Source: JADGRQ01 sp041476585
GTDB taxonomy: Bacteria; Pseudomonadota; Gammaproteobacteria; Burkholderiales; SG8-39
Direction of reading: 5' to 3'
DNA: 33,381 nt
Assembly (NCBI GenBank): GCA_041476585.1
Contig: JBGOTT010000009.1
Coordinates: 1-33,381 of the forward strand
The notes beneath the pieces were generated by a model that made no database searches, was not told the DNA's origin, and saw only the letters and a list, made by a program, of their open reading frames with translations. The position numbers and the translations under genes were made by a program. Each line of letters opens with the position of its first letter. The stretch's first letter is position 1. Positions 15,615-22,869 of the stretch are shown here, in pieces.

Positions 15615-17173
15615 GCTGGCAGAAGGAAGTCGATGAAATCGCGCGGCGCAAGGAACTCGCCGCCGCAATGGGCGGGCCCGACAAGGTCAAACGCCAGCAC
15701 GACGGCGGCAAGCTCACGGTGCGCGAGCGCATCGCGCGCCTGCTCGACGCGGGCTCGTTCGACGAGGTCGGCGCGATCGCCGGCAAGGCGCAGTACGGCG
15801 CGGACGGCGCACTCGCGAGCTTCACGCCCGCCAACCTCGTCATCGGTCGCGGCAGGATCGAAGGCCGGCGCGTGGTCGTGGCGGGCGACGATTTCACCGT
15901 GCGCGGAGGGGCGAACGACGGCGCGGTGAGGGACAAGCTGCTCATCTCCGAGATGATGGCGCTCGAGCTCAAGCTGCCGCTGGTGCGGCTGATCGACGGC
16001 ACCGGCGGGGGCGGCTCGGTGAAGAACATCGAGATCGAGGGCTATACGCAGCTGCCGGGCGGGTGGCATGGCGGCTCGCGCACCTGGAATTACGTCGCGA
16101 GGAATCTGGAAACGGTGCCGGTGGTCTCGCTTGCGCTCGGCTCGGTCGCGGGGCTAGGCGCGGCGCGCGTCACCGCCAGCCACTACTCGGTGATGGTGAA
16201 GGACACTTCGCAGATGTTCGTCGCCGGTCCGCCGGTGGTTTCGCGCGTGGAGAAGAACTACGAGAAGAACGAGCTCGGCGGCAGCCATATCCACACCCGC
16301 AATGGCGCGGTGGACGATGAGGCCGCAAGCGAGGACGACGCGTTCGCAAGAGCGCGGCGTTTCCTTTCCTTCCTGCCGCCGAACGTGCACGAGCTGCCGC
16401 CGCGCGCAGCGGTGACCGATGACCCGAACCGGCGCGAAGAATGGCTGATCGAGGCCGTGCCGCGCGAACGGCGTAAGGTCTACAAGATGCGCCGCATCGT
16501 CGAAGGCGTCGTCGACAAGGATTCATTTTTCGAGATCGGCAAGGGCTGGGGGCGGCCCGTCATCACCGGCTTTGCGCGGCTGAACGGCTGGCCGGTGGCG
16601 CTGCTCGCGAGCGACCCGTACCACTACGGCGGCGCATGGACCGCGGATGCGTCGCAGAAAGTGATGCGCCACATCGATCTTGCCGAAACCTTCCATCTGC
16701 CGGTGGTGCATTTCGTGGACATCCCGGGCTTCCTCGTCGGGCTCGAAGCCGAAAAGACCGCGACCATCCGCTACGGCACGCGAGCGATGATCGCGATCGT
16801 CCGGTCCACGGTGCCGTGGTGCACGATGATCGTGCGCAAGGTGTTCGGCGTCGCGGGCAGCGCGCACCAGCGCGCCGAGAGCTACTGCCTGCGCTACGCC
16901 TGGCCCTCGGGCGACTGGGGTTCGCTGCCGGTGGAGGGCGGTCTGGAGGCGGCGTACAAGGGCGAGATCGAGGCGGCTGCCGATCCGAAGGCGAAGCTCG
17001 CCGAGATCGAGGCGCGGCTCGATGCGCTGCGCTCGCCGTTTCGCGCCGTGGAGTCCTTCGTGCCGGAGGACATCATCGATCCGCGCGACACGCGGCCGCT
17101 GCTGTGCGCGTTCGCCGACATGGCCGCCGCCGCGCGGCGTGCCGGCCCCGTGCGCCAGGGATTGCGGCCTTGA
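15611..17173 (+). CDS. Acyl-CoA carboxylase carboxyltransferase subunit
   Basis: This 520-residue protein carries the two crotonase-like halves of a biotin-dependent carboxyltransferase (PccB/MccB type). The N-half begins with 'HDGGKLTVRERIARLLDAGSF' and contains 'LIDGTGGGGSVKN' and 'SVAGLGAARVTAS'. The C-half contains 'FVDIPGFLVGLEAEK', 'KVFGVAGSAHQ' and the ending 'EDIIDPRDTRPLL'. It transfers CO2 from carboxybiotin to an acyl-CoA alpha or gamma carbon. I chose the GTG at 15611, which overlaps the previous stop as GTGA; the long open frame before it is antisense-free overlap with the MetE-like gene. No biotin carboxylase or biotin carrier gene is in the window, so it must borrow one or act otherwise. 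Confidence 0.9.
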   Translation: MSWQKEVDEIARRKELAAAMGGPDKVKRQHDGGKLTVRERIARLLDAGSFDEVGAIAGKAQYGADGALASFTPANLVIGRGRIEGRRVVVAGDDFTVRGGANDGAVRDKLLISEMMALELKLPLVRLIDGTGGGGSVKNIEIEGYTQLPGGWHGGSRTWNYVARNLETVPVVSLALGSVAGLGAARVTASHYSVMVKDTSQMFVAGPPVVSRVEKNYEKNELGGSHIHTRNGAVDDEAASEDDAFARARRFLSFLPPNVHELPPRAAVTDDPNRREEWLIEAVPRERRKVYKMRRIVEGVVDKDSFFEIGKGWGRPVITGFARLNGWPVALLASDPYHYGGAWTADASQKVMRHIDLAETFHLPVVHFVDIPGFLVGLEAEKTATIRYGTRAMIAIVRSTVPWCTMIVRKVFGVAGSAHQRAESYCLRYAWPSGDWGSLPVEGGLEAAYKGEIEAAADPKAKLAEIEARLDALRSPFRAVESFVPEDIIDPRDTRPLLCAFADMAAAARRAGPVRQGLRP

Positions 17174-17217
17174 GAACAAGCAGGCCGCGCTCGATGGAGA
17201 TGTAGAATTACGGCGTT

Positions 17218-17955
17218 ATGAGCGATATCGTAATCAGCGAAACCCGGGGGCGCGTGCGGATCCTGACCCTGAACCGGCCCGAAAAGTCGAACGCGCTCGA
17301 CACCGCGCTGACCGAAGCGCTGGTCGCGTGGCTCGAGGAAGCCGAGCGCGACGATTCCGTCTCCGTCGTCATCCTGACCGGTGCGGGGCGTGGGTTCTGC
17401 GCCGGCGCCGACATCGGCGAATTCCAGGACCTCACCCCCGACCATGCGGTGCGCGTCGAGCATCGCGCGCAACTGACGATGCGCTCGCACCTGGTGTTTT
17501 CAAAGATGAAAAAGCCGGTGATCGCCGCCGTGCGCGGCGCGGCGTTGGGCGGCGGTGCGGGACTCGCGCTCGCCTGCGACCTCGTCGTTGCGAGCGAGAA
17601 CGCGACGTTCGGTTATCCGGAGATCAAGCACGGCATCCTGCCGGCGATCGTGACTACCAATCTTACGCGCCAGGTGGGCAGGAAGGCGGCGTTCGAGCTA
17701 GTTACGACAGGCGCGTCGATGAGCGCGGCGCGAGCCCTCGAGCTCGGTGCAATCAACAAGATCGTGCAGGACGATAAGCTGATGGAGGAGGCGCTGGCGC
17801 TCGCGCAGACGCTCGCGAGCTACCAGCCCGAGGCGCTGTTCGCGATCAAACAGCTGTTCCACAAGGTGGTCGACCTGCCACTGGCCGAAGGGCTGGAGGA
17901 AGGCCGCAGGGCGAACGTTGCGATGCGTACGCTGTACGGCGGCAAGCGAGGCTGA
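17218..17955 (+). CDS. Enoyl-CoA hydratase/isomerase family protein
   Basis: This 245-residue crotonase-fold protein has the oxyanion-hole segments 'CAGADI' (61-66) and 'ALGGGAG' (109-115). The second catalytic Glu is present (E135 in 'YPEIKHG'), but the first, normally in 'GGGxE', is replaced by G115. Single-Glu members are often isomerases, hydrolases or C-C lyases rather than true hydratases. It follows the carboxyltransferase by 44 bases on the same strand and is probably the last gene of that operon; a TAGAAT -10-like element at 17203-17208 could also give a separate transcript. Its stop lies 3 bases from that of the convergent SRPBCC gene. Confidence 0.88.
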   Translation: MSDIVISETRGRVRILTLNRPEKSNALDTALTEALVAWLEEAERDDSVSVVILTGAGRGFCAGADIGEFQDLTPDHAVRVEHRAQLTMRSHLVFSKMKKPVIAAVRGAALGGGAGLALACDLVVASENATFGYPEIKHGILPAIVTTNLTRQVGRKAAFELVTTGASMSAARALELGAINKIVQDDKLMEEALALAQTLASYQPEALFAIKQLFHKVVDLPLAEGLEEGRRANVAMRTLYGGKRG

Positions 17956-17958
17956 GGT

Positions 17959-18486
17959 CTATTTCTCAGCGATGGTCTTGAGATTGGCAAGACCAGTCTC
18001 GAAGTCCTTACCGATCATGTTGTCCATACTGACAAAAATACTCATCAGCTTCGAAATGTAGAGATTGGGCCCGTACATGGCCCACGTAACGTTCGTGGAG
18101 TCGCCTTTGGCTTCCAGCGCGAACTCGGCGATGTTGTGGGCTTCAAACGGCTTGGCGAAATCCAGCTTGATGGCGATCTTGGAAGGTGGCGATGACTCCG
18201 TGATCTCCATGCGTCCCGCGCCGACTTTGCCGTTACCTTCCCACGCATACACGGCGCCCTTGCCGTTTGCCGCGCCGCTGTGGGTCCGCTTCATCGCGGG
18301 GTCCAGTTTCTCGTAGGGCGACCACGAGCCCCAACCCTGCAGGTCGTTGATGAGCGAAAAGATCTTCTCTTGCGGCGCTTTGATGCTCGTCGTGCGCTGA
18401 ACACGGAACGTGTCAGGCTTGGTCGCAGCATAGACGAGGAGGGCGGCGAGCAGAACGACAACTGCGATAGAAATCTTCATGAGCAT
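17959..18486 (-). CDS. Membrane-anchored SRPBCC (START-like) protein
   Basis: This protein of about 175 residues has an N-terminal hydrophobic anchor or uncleaved signal (within the first 22 residues), then a helix-grip domain starting 'TFRVQRTTSIKAPQEKIFSLIND', typical of polyketide cyclase/dehydrase (SRPBCC) proteins. A phrase 'WGSWSPYEKLDPAMKRTHSG' is frequent in small family members of unknown function. Of three clustered ATGs (18492, 18486, 18480), 18486 has a GGAG six bases upstream. It follows the AHSA1 genes closely on the same strand. Such domains bind hydrophobic ligands; no catalytic residue can be named. Confidence 0.8.
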   Translation of the reverse strand: MLMKISIAVVVLLAALLVYAATKPDTFRVQRTTSIKAPQEKIFSLINDLQGWGSWSPYEKLDPAMKRTHSGAANGKGAVYAWEGNGKVGAGRMEITESSPPSKIAIKLDFAKPFEAHNIAEFALEAKGDSTNVTWAMYGPNLYISKLMSIFVSMDNMIGKDFETGLANLKTIAEK

Positions 18487-18498
18487 TGTCATCTCCGG

Positions 18499-19023
18499 TC
18501 AACCCATCTTCGCCAGGTGCTGTTCGAGACGATTCAGGCTTTCCGTCCAGCCCTCGGTCATGCCGATCTTGAGCATCGCATCACGAATCGCGGTCGAGTC
18601 GAAGCGCGTGCGTATCGTGAGCCTGGTCTTGCCGTCGAGGTCATCGAACGTCACTGTCTGCAGCATGATGCCGGCAGGATTGCGGTCGTCCTTCCGACGC
18701 TTCGGATTCACGAGGTCGTGCCAAGCTGCCGGGTGTTCGGAGCAGTCGAGGGTCATGACCAGCCGCTCGGGCACAACGATCTCGCGATACACGCCCTTGA
18801 TCGGATACTCGGTGCCATCGGGACCGCGCATGACGACGCGATGGGCGCCGCCCGGCCGCAGGTCCATCTCGCAGACAGGATTGGTGAATTCCTTCGGACC
18901 CCACCATTGCGCCATGTGCTTGGGATCGGTCCAGGCCTTGAACACCAGCGCCCGCGGCGCGGCTAGCAGCCGTGAGATCAGGAATTCGTCGGCCGCGGCT
19001 ACGGCCATGGTCGGCGCGGTCAC
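18499..19023 (-). CDS. AHSA1-type SRPBCC domain protein (second of a tandem pair)
   Basis: This 174-residue single SRPBCC/AHSA1 domain shows 'APRALVFKAWTDPKHMAQWWGPK' in segments (about residues 22-44), 'MDLRPGGAHRVVM' and a terminal 'GWTESLNRLEQHLAKMG' helix. This pattern marks the activator-of-Hsp90-homologue-like family, which holds small hydrophobic ligands. It is clearly paralogous to the gene before it (19020-19568), with 'DLRPGG' and 'VPERLV' matching 'DFRPGG' and 'APERIV'. The GTG at 19023 overlaps the upstream stop as GTGA; the open frame upstream lies inside the paralogue. AHSA1 genes usually sit beside an ArsR regulator; none is here. Confidence 0.85.
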   Translation of the reverse strand: MTAPTMAVAAADEFLISRLLAAPRALVFKAWTDPKHMAQWWGPKEFTNPVCEMDLRPGGAHRVVMRGPDGTEYPIKGVYREIVVPERLVMTLDCSEHPAAWHDLVNPKRRKDDRNPAGIMLQTVTFDDLDGKTRLTIRTRFDSTAIRDAMLKIGMTEGWTESLNRLEQHLAKMG

Positions 19024-19568
19024 CGGGCCTTCCCTGGCTGCAAGGTCGCCAGGTAGGCGGTGAGCTGTTCCATGGTGCCGCCCCAGCCCTGTTCCATCCC
19101 CGCGCGGCCGGCATCGAACGTCTTGCGCTCCACCTCGGTGGCGTTGTGCGGAGCCCAGCGCAACGTGGACGTCGTGCGGGTTCCCTGTTCGCTGAACGTC
19201 ATCGTCGATAGCGTATGCAGCGGCCAATCGGGCGCATAGGGGTGCCGGGTAAGGCCACCCTGTTCATCCGAGAAGGACTGGATGAGAACGATGCGCTCGG
19301 GCGCCACGATCGCGCGAAACTCCCATTTCCCCCACATGGCCGGACCGCTGGGTGGTTGCAGGCCGTAGTGATAGATGCCGCCGGGGCGGAAATCCATTCT
19401 TGCGGCAATCACCGTGAAGCCCTTCGGACTGAACCAATGCTTCAGGTGCTCCGGCTCGGTCCAGACCTTCCACACGACATCCCGCGGCGCGTCGAAGCTG
19501 CGCTTGAGGACGAAGTCTGCGTCCTCGCCGTCTTTGGATGAGACGTTCAGGCTGCCCCCGGGGATCAA
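19020..19568 (-). CDS. AHSA1-type SRPBCC domain protein (first of a tandem pair)
   Basis: This protein of about 182 residues has a full AHSA1-like domain: 'FVLKRSFDAPRDVVWKVWTE', 'HWFSPKGFTV', 'MDFRPGGIYHYG' and a C-terminal 'GMEQGWGGTMEQLTAYLATL' helix. No ATG is suitably placed. A TTG at 19568 overlaps the aldehyde dehydrogenase stop as TTGA and is the most likely start; a CTG near 19550 is less likely. It is coupled both to the dehydrogenase upstream and to its paralogue downstream, which ties these ligand-binding proteins to the pca-type operon. Function unknown. Confidence 0.82.
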   Translation of the reverse strand: MIPGGSLNVSSKDGEDADFVLKRSFDAPRDVVWKVWTEPEHLKHWFSPKGFTVIAARMDFRPGGIYHYGLQPPSGPAMWGKWEFRAIVAPERIVLIQSFSDEQGGLTRHPYAPDWPLHTLSTMTFSEQGTRTTSTLRWAPHNATEVERKTFDAGRAGMEQGWGGTMEQLTAYLATLQPGKAR

Positions 19569-21061
19569 AGCTTGATGCAGACGTTGCGCAGCTCGGTGTA
19601 GAACTCGAGCGAGTGCACGCCGCCTTCACGGCCGATGCCGGATTGCTTCGAGCCGCCGAACGGCGTGCGCAGGTCGCGCAGGAACCAGCTGTTGACCCAG
19701 GTAATGCCGACGTCGATCTTCGCCGCCACCCGGTGGGCGCGCGACAGATTGGTGGTCCAGATCGTGGTCGCGAGCCCGTAGGGTGTGTCGTTGGCGAGGC
19801 CGATCGCCTCGTCCTCGGCGTCGAACGCACGCAGATGCGCGCACGGACCGAATATTTCCTCGCGCACCACGGCCGAGGTTTCCGGCAGCCCGGTCCAGAG
19901 CGTCGGCTGGATCCACGCGCCGTTGGCGAGTTCCCCGTCCATTTTCGGCACGCCGCCGCCGGTCACCACCGTTGCGCCTTCCGCCGCCGCTTTCTTGTAG
20001 TAGGAGAGCACCTTGCTTTGATGTTCCTTGCTGATCAGCGGACCGATTCCGGTCGCCGCATCCTCGGGGCGCCCGGGCTTCAGCGCCTCGGCCCTGGCTT
20101 TCAGCGCAGCGACGAAGCGCTCGAAGATCGGCCGTTCGACGTACACGCGCTCGGTGCCGAGGCAGACCTGGCCGCAGTTGGCGAACACCGCACGGCTGAT
20201 GCCATCGACCGCCGCGTCGAAGTCGCAATCGGCGAACACCACGCCCGCGTTCTTGCCGCCGAGTTCGAACGACACCGCTTTCACGCCTTCCGCGGCGGCC
20301 TTCATGATCGCCATGCCGGTGCGCGTCTCCCCGGTGAACGTCACCGCATCGATCCCCGGATGGCGGGTGAGAAATTCCCCGGCCGAGCCCGGACCGAAGC
20401 CATGCACGACGTTGTATACGCCCTTGGGCATGCCCGCGGCATTCATGACTTCGCCGAGCAACGTCGCGGTAGCCGGCGTTTCCTCGGAGGGCTTCACCAC
20501 GACCGCGTTGCCGCAGGCCAGCGCCGGCCCGACCTTCCACGTCATCAGCAGCAGCGGCAGGTTCCACGGGCAGACCACCGCCACCACGCCCTTCGGCACC
20601 CGGATCGCGTAGTTGATCGCGCCCTTGCCGTCGGGCGTGGCCATCTCGAAAAATTCCGTCGGCACGTTCTTCACCACGTCGGCGAAGATCTTGAAGTTCG
20701 CGGCTCCGCGCGGGATGTCGAGGTGGCGCGCGAGGCTCGCCGGTTTGCCCGTATCGGTAATCTCCGCGGCGAGGAAATCCTCGAAGCGGCGGTTGATCTC
20801 GTTGGCCACTGCGTAGAGCAGGTCGACCCGCTCGGCGATCGGCATCCGGCCCCACGGGCCGTCGAGCGCCGCGCGCGCGGCGCGCACCGCCGCGTCGACC
20901 TCGCGCTCGCCCGCCTCGGCGACCCTGCCGATCAGCCGGCCATCGACCGGCGAGCGGTTCTCGAAGTTCCTGCCTGATCTCGCCGGCACGAATTCGCCGT
21001 CGATGTAATTCAGGATGTCTTTCGCGCCGAGGGCGGCGATGTTCTCTACGGGATTGTTCAT
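19565..21061 (-). CDS. Aldehyde dehydrogenase, 2-hydroxymuconic semialdehyde dehydrogenase-like
   Basis: This 498-residue NAD(P)-dependent aldehyde dehydrogenase has 'VCPWNLPLLLMTWK' with the catalytic Asn, the 'FTGETRTG' NAD loop, 'FELGGKN' with the general-base Glu and catalytic C300 in 'ANCGQVCLGTERVYVERPIF'. That last block and 'GPLISKEHQSKVLSYY' are characteristic of the meta-cleavage enzymes DmpC/XylG/AmnC, which oxidise 2-hydroxymuconic or 2-aminomuconic semialdehyde. The ATG at 21061 has a GGAG nine bases upstream. It lies 22 bases after pcaG. A meta-pathway dehydrogenase behind intradiol dioxygenase genes is unexpected, since intradiol cleavage gives no aldehyde; the true substrate may therefore be another semialdehyde. 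Confidence 0.85.
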   Translation of the reverse strand: MNNPVENIAALGAKDILNYIDGEFVPARSGRNFENRSPVDGRLIGRVAEAGEREVDAAVRAARAALDGPWGRMPIAERVDLLYAVANEINRRFEDFLAAEITDTGKPASLARHLDIPRGAANFKIFADVVKNVPTEFFEMATPDGKGAINYAIRVPKGVVAVVCPWNLPLLLMTWKVGPALACGNAVVVKPSEETPATATLLGEVMNAAGMPKGVYNVVHGFGPGSAGEFLTRHPGIDAVTFTGETRTGMAIMKAAAEGVKAVSFELGGKNAGVVFADCDFDAAVDGISRAVFANCGQVCLGTERVYVERPIFERFVAALKARAEALKPGRPEDAATGIGPLISKEHQSKVLSYYKKAAAEGATVVTGGGVPKMDGELANGAWIQPTLWTGLPETSAVVREEIFGPCAHLRAFDAEDEAIGLANDTPYGLATTIWTTNLSRAHRVAAKIDVGITWVNSWFLRDLRTPFGGSKQSGIGREGGVHSLEFYTELRNVCIKL

Positions 21062-21083
21062 GGCATCAATCTCCACAACCGGT

Positions 21084-21695
21084 TCAGTCGACGAAGAACG
21101 GCGTCTCGCCTTCACCCTGCAGCACGATGTCGAGGCGGTAGGCGACGGCGTCTTTCGGCGCGCGCTCCAGCTTCTCTGGTCTCAGGATCAGCCGCTCGCG
21201 CAACGCGGCGCCGGAGATCGCGTTGAGCACCGGGTCCTGCGCGTTCGCCGGCTCATCGGGGAAGAAAAGCGTCGTCACCACGCGCCGCATCAGGCCCGAA
21301 CTCATGATCGAGATGTCGATGTGCGGTGCGCGCGGCTTGCCGGTAAGCGGATCGACGTAGCTGCCGGGCTTCACGGTGATGAAGTCATACCACCCGGCAT
21401 CATCCGACGAACGCCGACCCCAACCTGCGAAGTTCGGATCCGCGCGGGCGTGCCGCGGATCGTTGGGATGGGCGAAGCAGCCGTTCGCGTCGGGTTGCCA
21501 GATCTCGATCACGCAGTTCCAGCGCGGCAAGCGCTCGGCCTCGTAGATGTTGCCGCCGATGTAGATTTTCTGTCCCTGCGCGAGTTTCGACTTGTCGTCC
21601 AGAAACGTCAGGTCGTGATCGGCTTCGCCGAAAAAATGCTCCGGGAAGAACGGGCCGATCGTCTGGCTCGGCGTAGGAACGCGCCTGTGCGCCAT
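21084..21695 (-). CDS. pcaG: Protocatechuate 3,4-dioxygenase alpha subunit
   Basis: This 203-residue intradiol dioxygenase alpha chain opens with 'TPSQTIGPFFPEHFF', a hallmark of PcaG. It has the dioxygenase sandwich ('VIEIWQPDANG', 'ITVKPGSYVDP', 'RAPHIDISIM') but lacks the iron-binding Tyr and second His of the beta chain, as expected of alpha subunits, which only help shape the active site. The ATG at 21695 follows the pcaH stop by two bases (TGAGGATG), with the ribosome-binding site inside the end of pcaH. Together with PcaH it would cleave protocatechuate or a close relative to 3-carboxymuconate. Confidence 0.92.
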   Translation of the reverse strand: MAHRRVPTPSQTIGPFFPEHFFGEADHDLTFLDDKSKLAQGQKIYIGGNIYEAERLPRWNCVIEIWQPDANGCFAHPNDPRHARADPNFAGWGRRSSDDAGWYDFITVKPGSYVDPLTGKPRAPHIDISIMSSGLMRRVVTTLFFPDEPANAQDPVLNAISGAALRERLILRPEKLERAPKDAVAYRLDIVLQGEGETPFFVD

Positions 21696-21697
21696 CC

Positions 21698-22417
21698 TCA
21701 GAACCCCATCGGCGTGGCGCGATGGCCGCGCACCACGATGTCGTGCTCGAAGCCCACCACGTCGGCGCGCTCGAGCTGCATCATCGGGGTCCATCGCGCG
21801 ACCAGCCGCTCGCGGCCCTTTTCGTCGGGCACCGCGTTGAGCAGCAGGTCGATGCCGTTCAGCGGCTCGCCCGGAAAGTACATCTGCGTCACCAGCCGGC
21901 TCATGAAGCCTTCGCCGAGGATCGAGAAGTGGATGTGCGGCGGGCGCCACCAGCGCGTGGGGTGGTTGGGCACCGGGTAGGCGCCGGGCTTGACGCTAAG
22001 GAACGCGTAGCGGCCTTCGTGATCGGTCGCGCAGCGCCCGGAGCCGAAGAAGTTCGGGTCCTGCGGCGCGGGATTCCCGCTGTCGGCTTTGTGCACGTAG
22101 CGGCCCGCGGCATTGGCCTGCCAGACCTCGAGCACCGAGCCGCGCACCGGCATTGCGTCCTCGTCGAGCAGGCGGCCGGTGATCCAGATCAGTTGACCCA
22201 TCGCGCGCGGCGCGCCTTGTTTCGTGCGCGACAGGTCGTTCATGCCGACCTTGAGCTTTTTTGCGAGGTTGAGCGGGCCGGTGATCTCGGTGAGCGTGGC
22301 GGGGCGCTTGTACAAGGGCCGGCTCGGCGTGCGCAGCTGCGATTCCCTGTAGCCATCGACGCGCATCACCGGCTGGCTGGGTTCGTCGTAGGGTTCATAG
22401 CGGTCGGGTGTGCTCAT
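21698..22417 (-). CDS. pcaH: Protocatechuate 3,4-dioxygenase beta subunit
   Basis: This 239-residue catalytic chain has all four Fe(III) ligands: Y107 ('GRYVHK'), Y147 ('GAYPVPN'), H161 and H163 ('RPPHIHF'), with the spacing of characterised PcaH. The N-terminus 'YEPYDEPSQP' and 'TEITGP' match the beta family. The ATG at 22417 follows a GGAG that lies within a 15-base palindrome. It heads the operon pcaH-pcaG-dehydrogenase-SRPBCC genes and is divergent from the DUF2237 gene. No pcaB, pcaC, pcaD or pcaIJ is in the window, so downstream steps must be encoded elsewhere, or the substrate is not protocatechuate. Confidence 0.93.
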   Translation of the reverse strand: MSTPDRYEPYDEPSQPVMRVDGYRESQLRTPSRPLYKRPATLTEITGPLNLAKKLKVGMNDLSRTKQGAPRAMGQLIWITGRLLDEDAMPVRGSVLEVWQANAAGRYVHKADSGNPAPQDPNFFGSGRCATDHEGRYAFLSVKPGAYPVPNHPTRWWRPPHIHFSILGEGFMSRLVTQMYFPGEPLNGIDLLLNAVPDEKGRERLVARWTPMMQLERADVVGFEHDIVVRGHRATPMGF

Positions 22418-22418
22418 G

Positions 22419-22433
22419 GCGGGAGTCTCCCGC
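22419..22433. promoter_or_regulatory. Perfect palindrome over the pcaH ribosome-binding site
   Basis: GCGGGAG (22419-22425), a central T, and CTCCCGC (22427-22433) form a 15-base palindrome one base before the pcaH ATG. On the mRNA it includes the GGAG of the ribosome-binding site and can fold into a 5-bp stem with a 5-base loop. It could be a protein operator or a translational control hairpin. Chance is possible in such GC-rich DNA. Confidence 0.4.
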
Positions 22434-22481
22434 AGCGCACCTGCTCCGTCAATCAATCCGCAGCGGTAAGATACGCACGCG

Positions 22482-22868
22482 ATGGGCGAGAAGGTCATCA
22501 CGGGAGAAAAGAACGTCCTCGGCGGCGAGCTGATGGCTTGCAGCTACGCGCCGCTCACGGGTTTTTTCCGCGACGGAGCCTGCGCGACGCGCGGCGCGCA
22601 GGGCGTCGCGCACCTGGTGTGCATACGCGCCACCGCGGAGTTCCTCGAGTTCAGCGTCTCCAAGGGCAACGATCTTGTCACGCCGCGCCCGGAGCTGCGC
22701 TTCCGCGGCCTGAAGCCGGGCGACCGCTGGTGCCTCCACGTGCTGCGCTGGGTCGAGGCCTGGGAGGCGGGCCACGCGCCGCAGGTGGTGCTCGAGTCCA
22801 CGCACGAGAACGTGTTGCGTTACGCGCCGCTGTCGGCGCTCGAGCGCCACGCGCTCGATCTGAACTAG
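22482..22868 (+). CDS. DUF2237 family protein
   Basis: This 128-residue protein has the conserved blocks of DUF2237: 'NVLGGELMACSYAPLTGFFRDG', 'FLEFSVSKGNDLVTPRPE', 'FRGLKPGDRWCLHVLRW' and 'VVLESTHENVL' (each quoted in part). The family is widespread in bacteria and uncharacterised; conserved Cys, Arg and Asp residues suggest ligand or metal binding, but no reaction is known. It starts an operon with the CoA-transferase gene, one base before its GTG. A TAAGAT -10-like element at 22467-22472 would give a nearly leaderless message. It is divergent from pcaH, 64 bases away. Confidence 0.85.
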   Translation: MGEKVITGEKNVLGGELMACSYAPLTGFFRDGACATRGAQGVAHLVCIRATAEFLEFSVSKGNDLVTPRPELRFRGLKPGDRWCLHVLRWVEAWEAGHAPQVVLESTHENVLRYAPLSALERHALDLN

Positions 22869-22869
22869 C

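Noticed and set aside
19538..20977. A 479-residue plus-strand frame
   Set aside because: It is antisense to the aldehyde dehydrogenase and has composition typical of a shadow frame.
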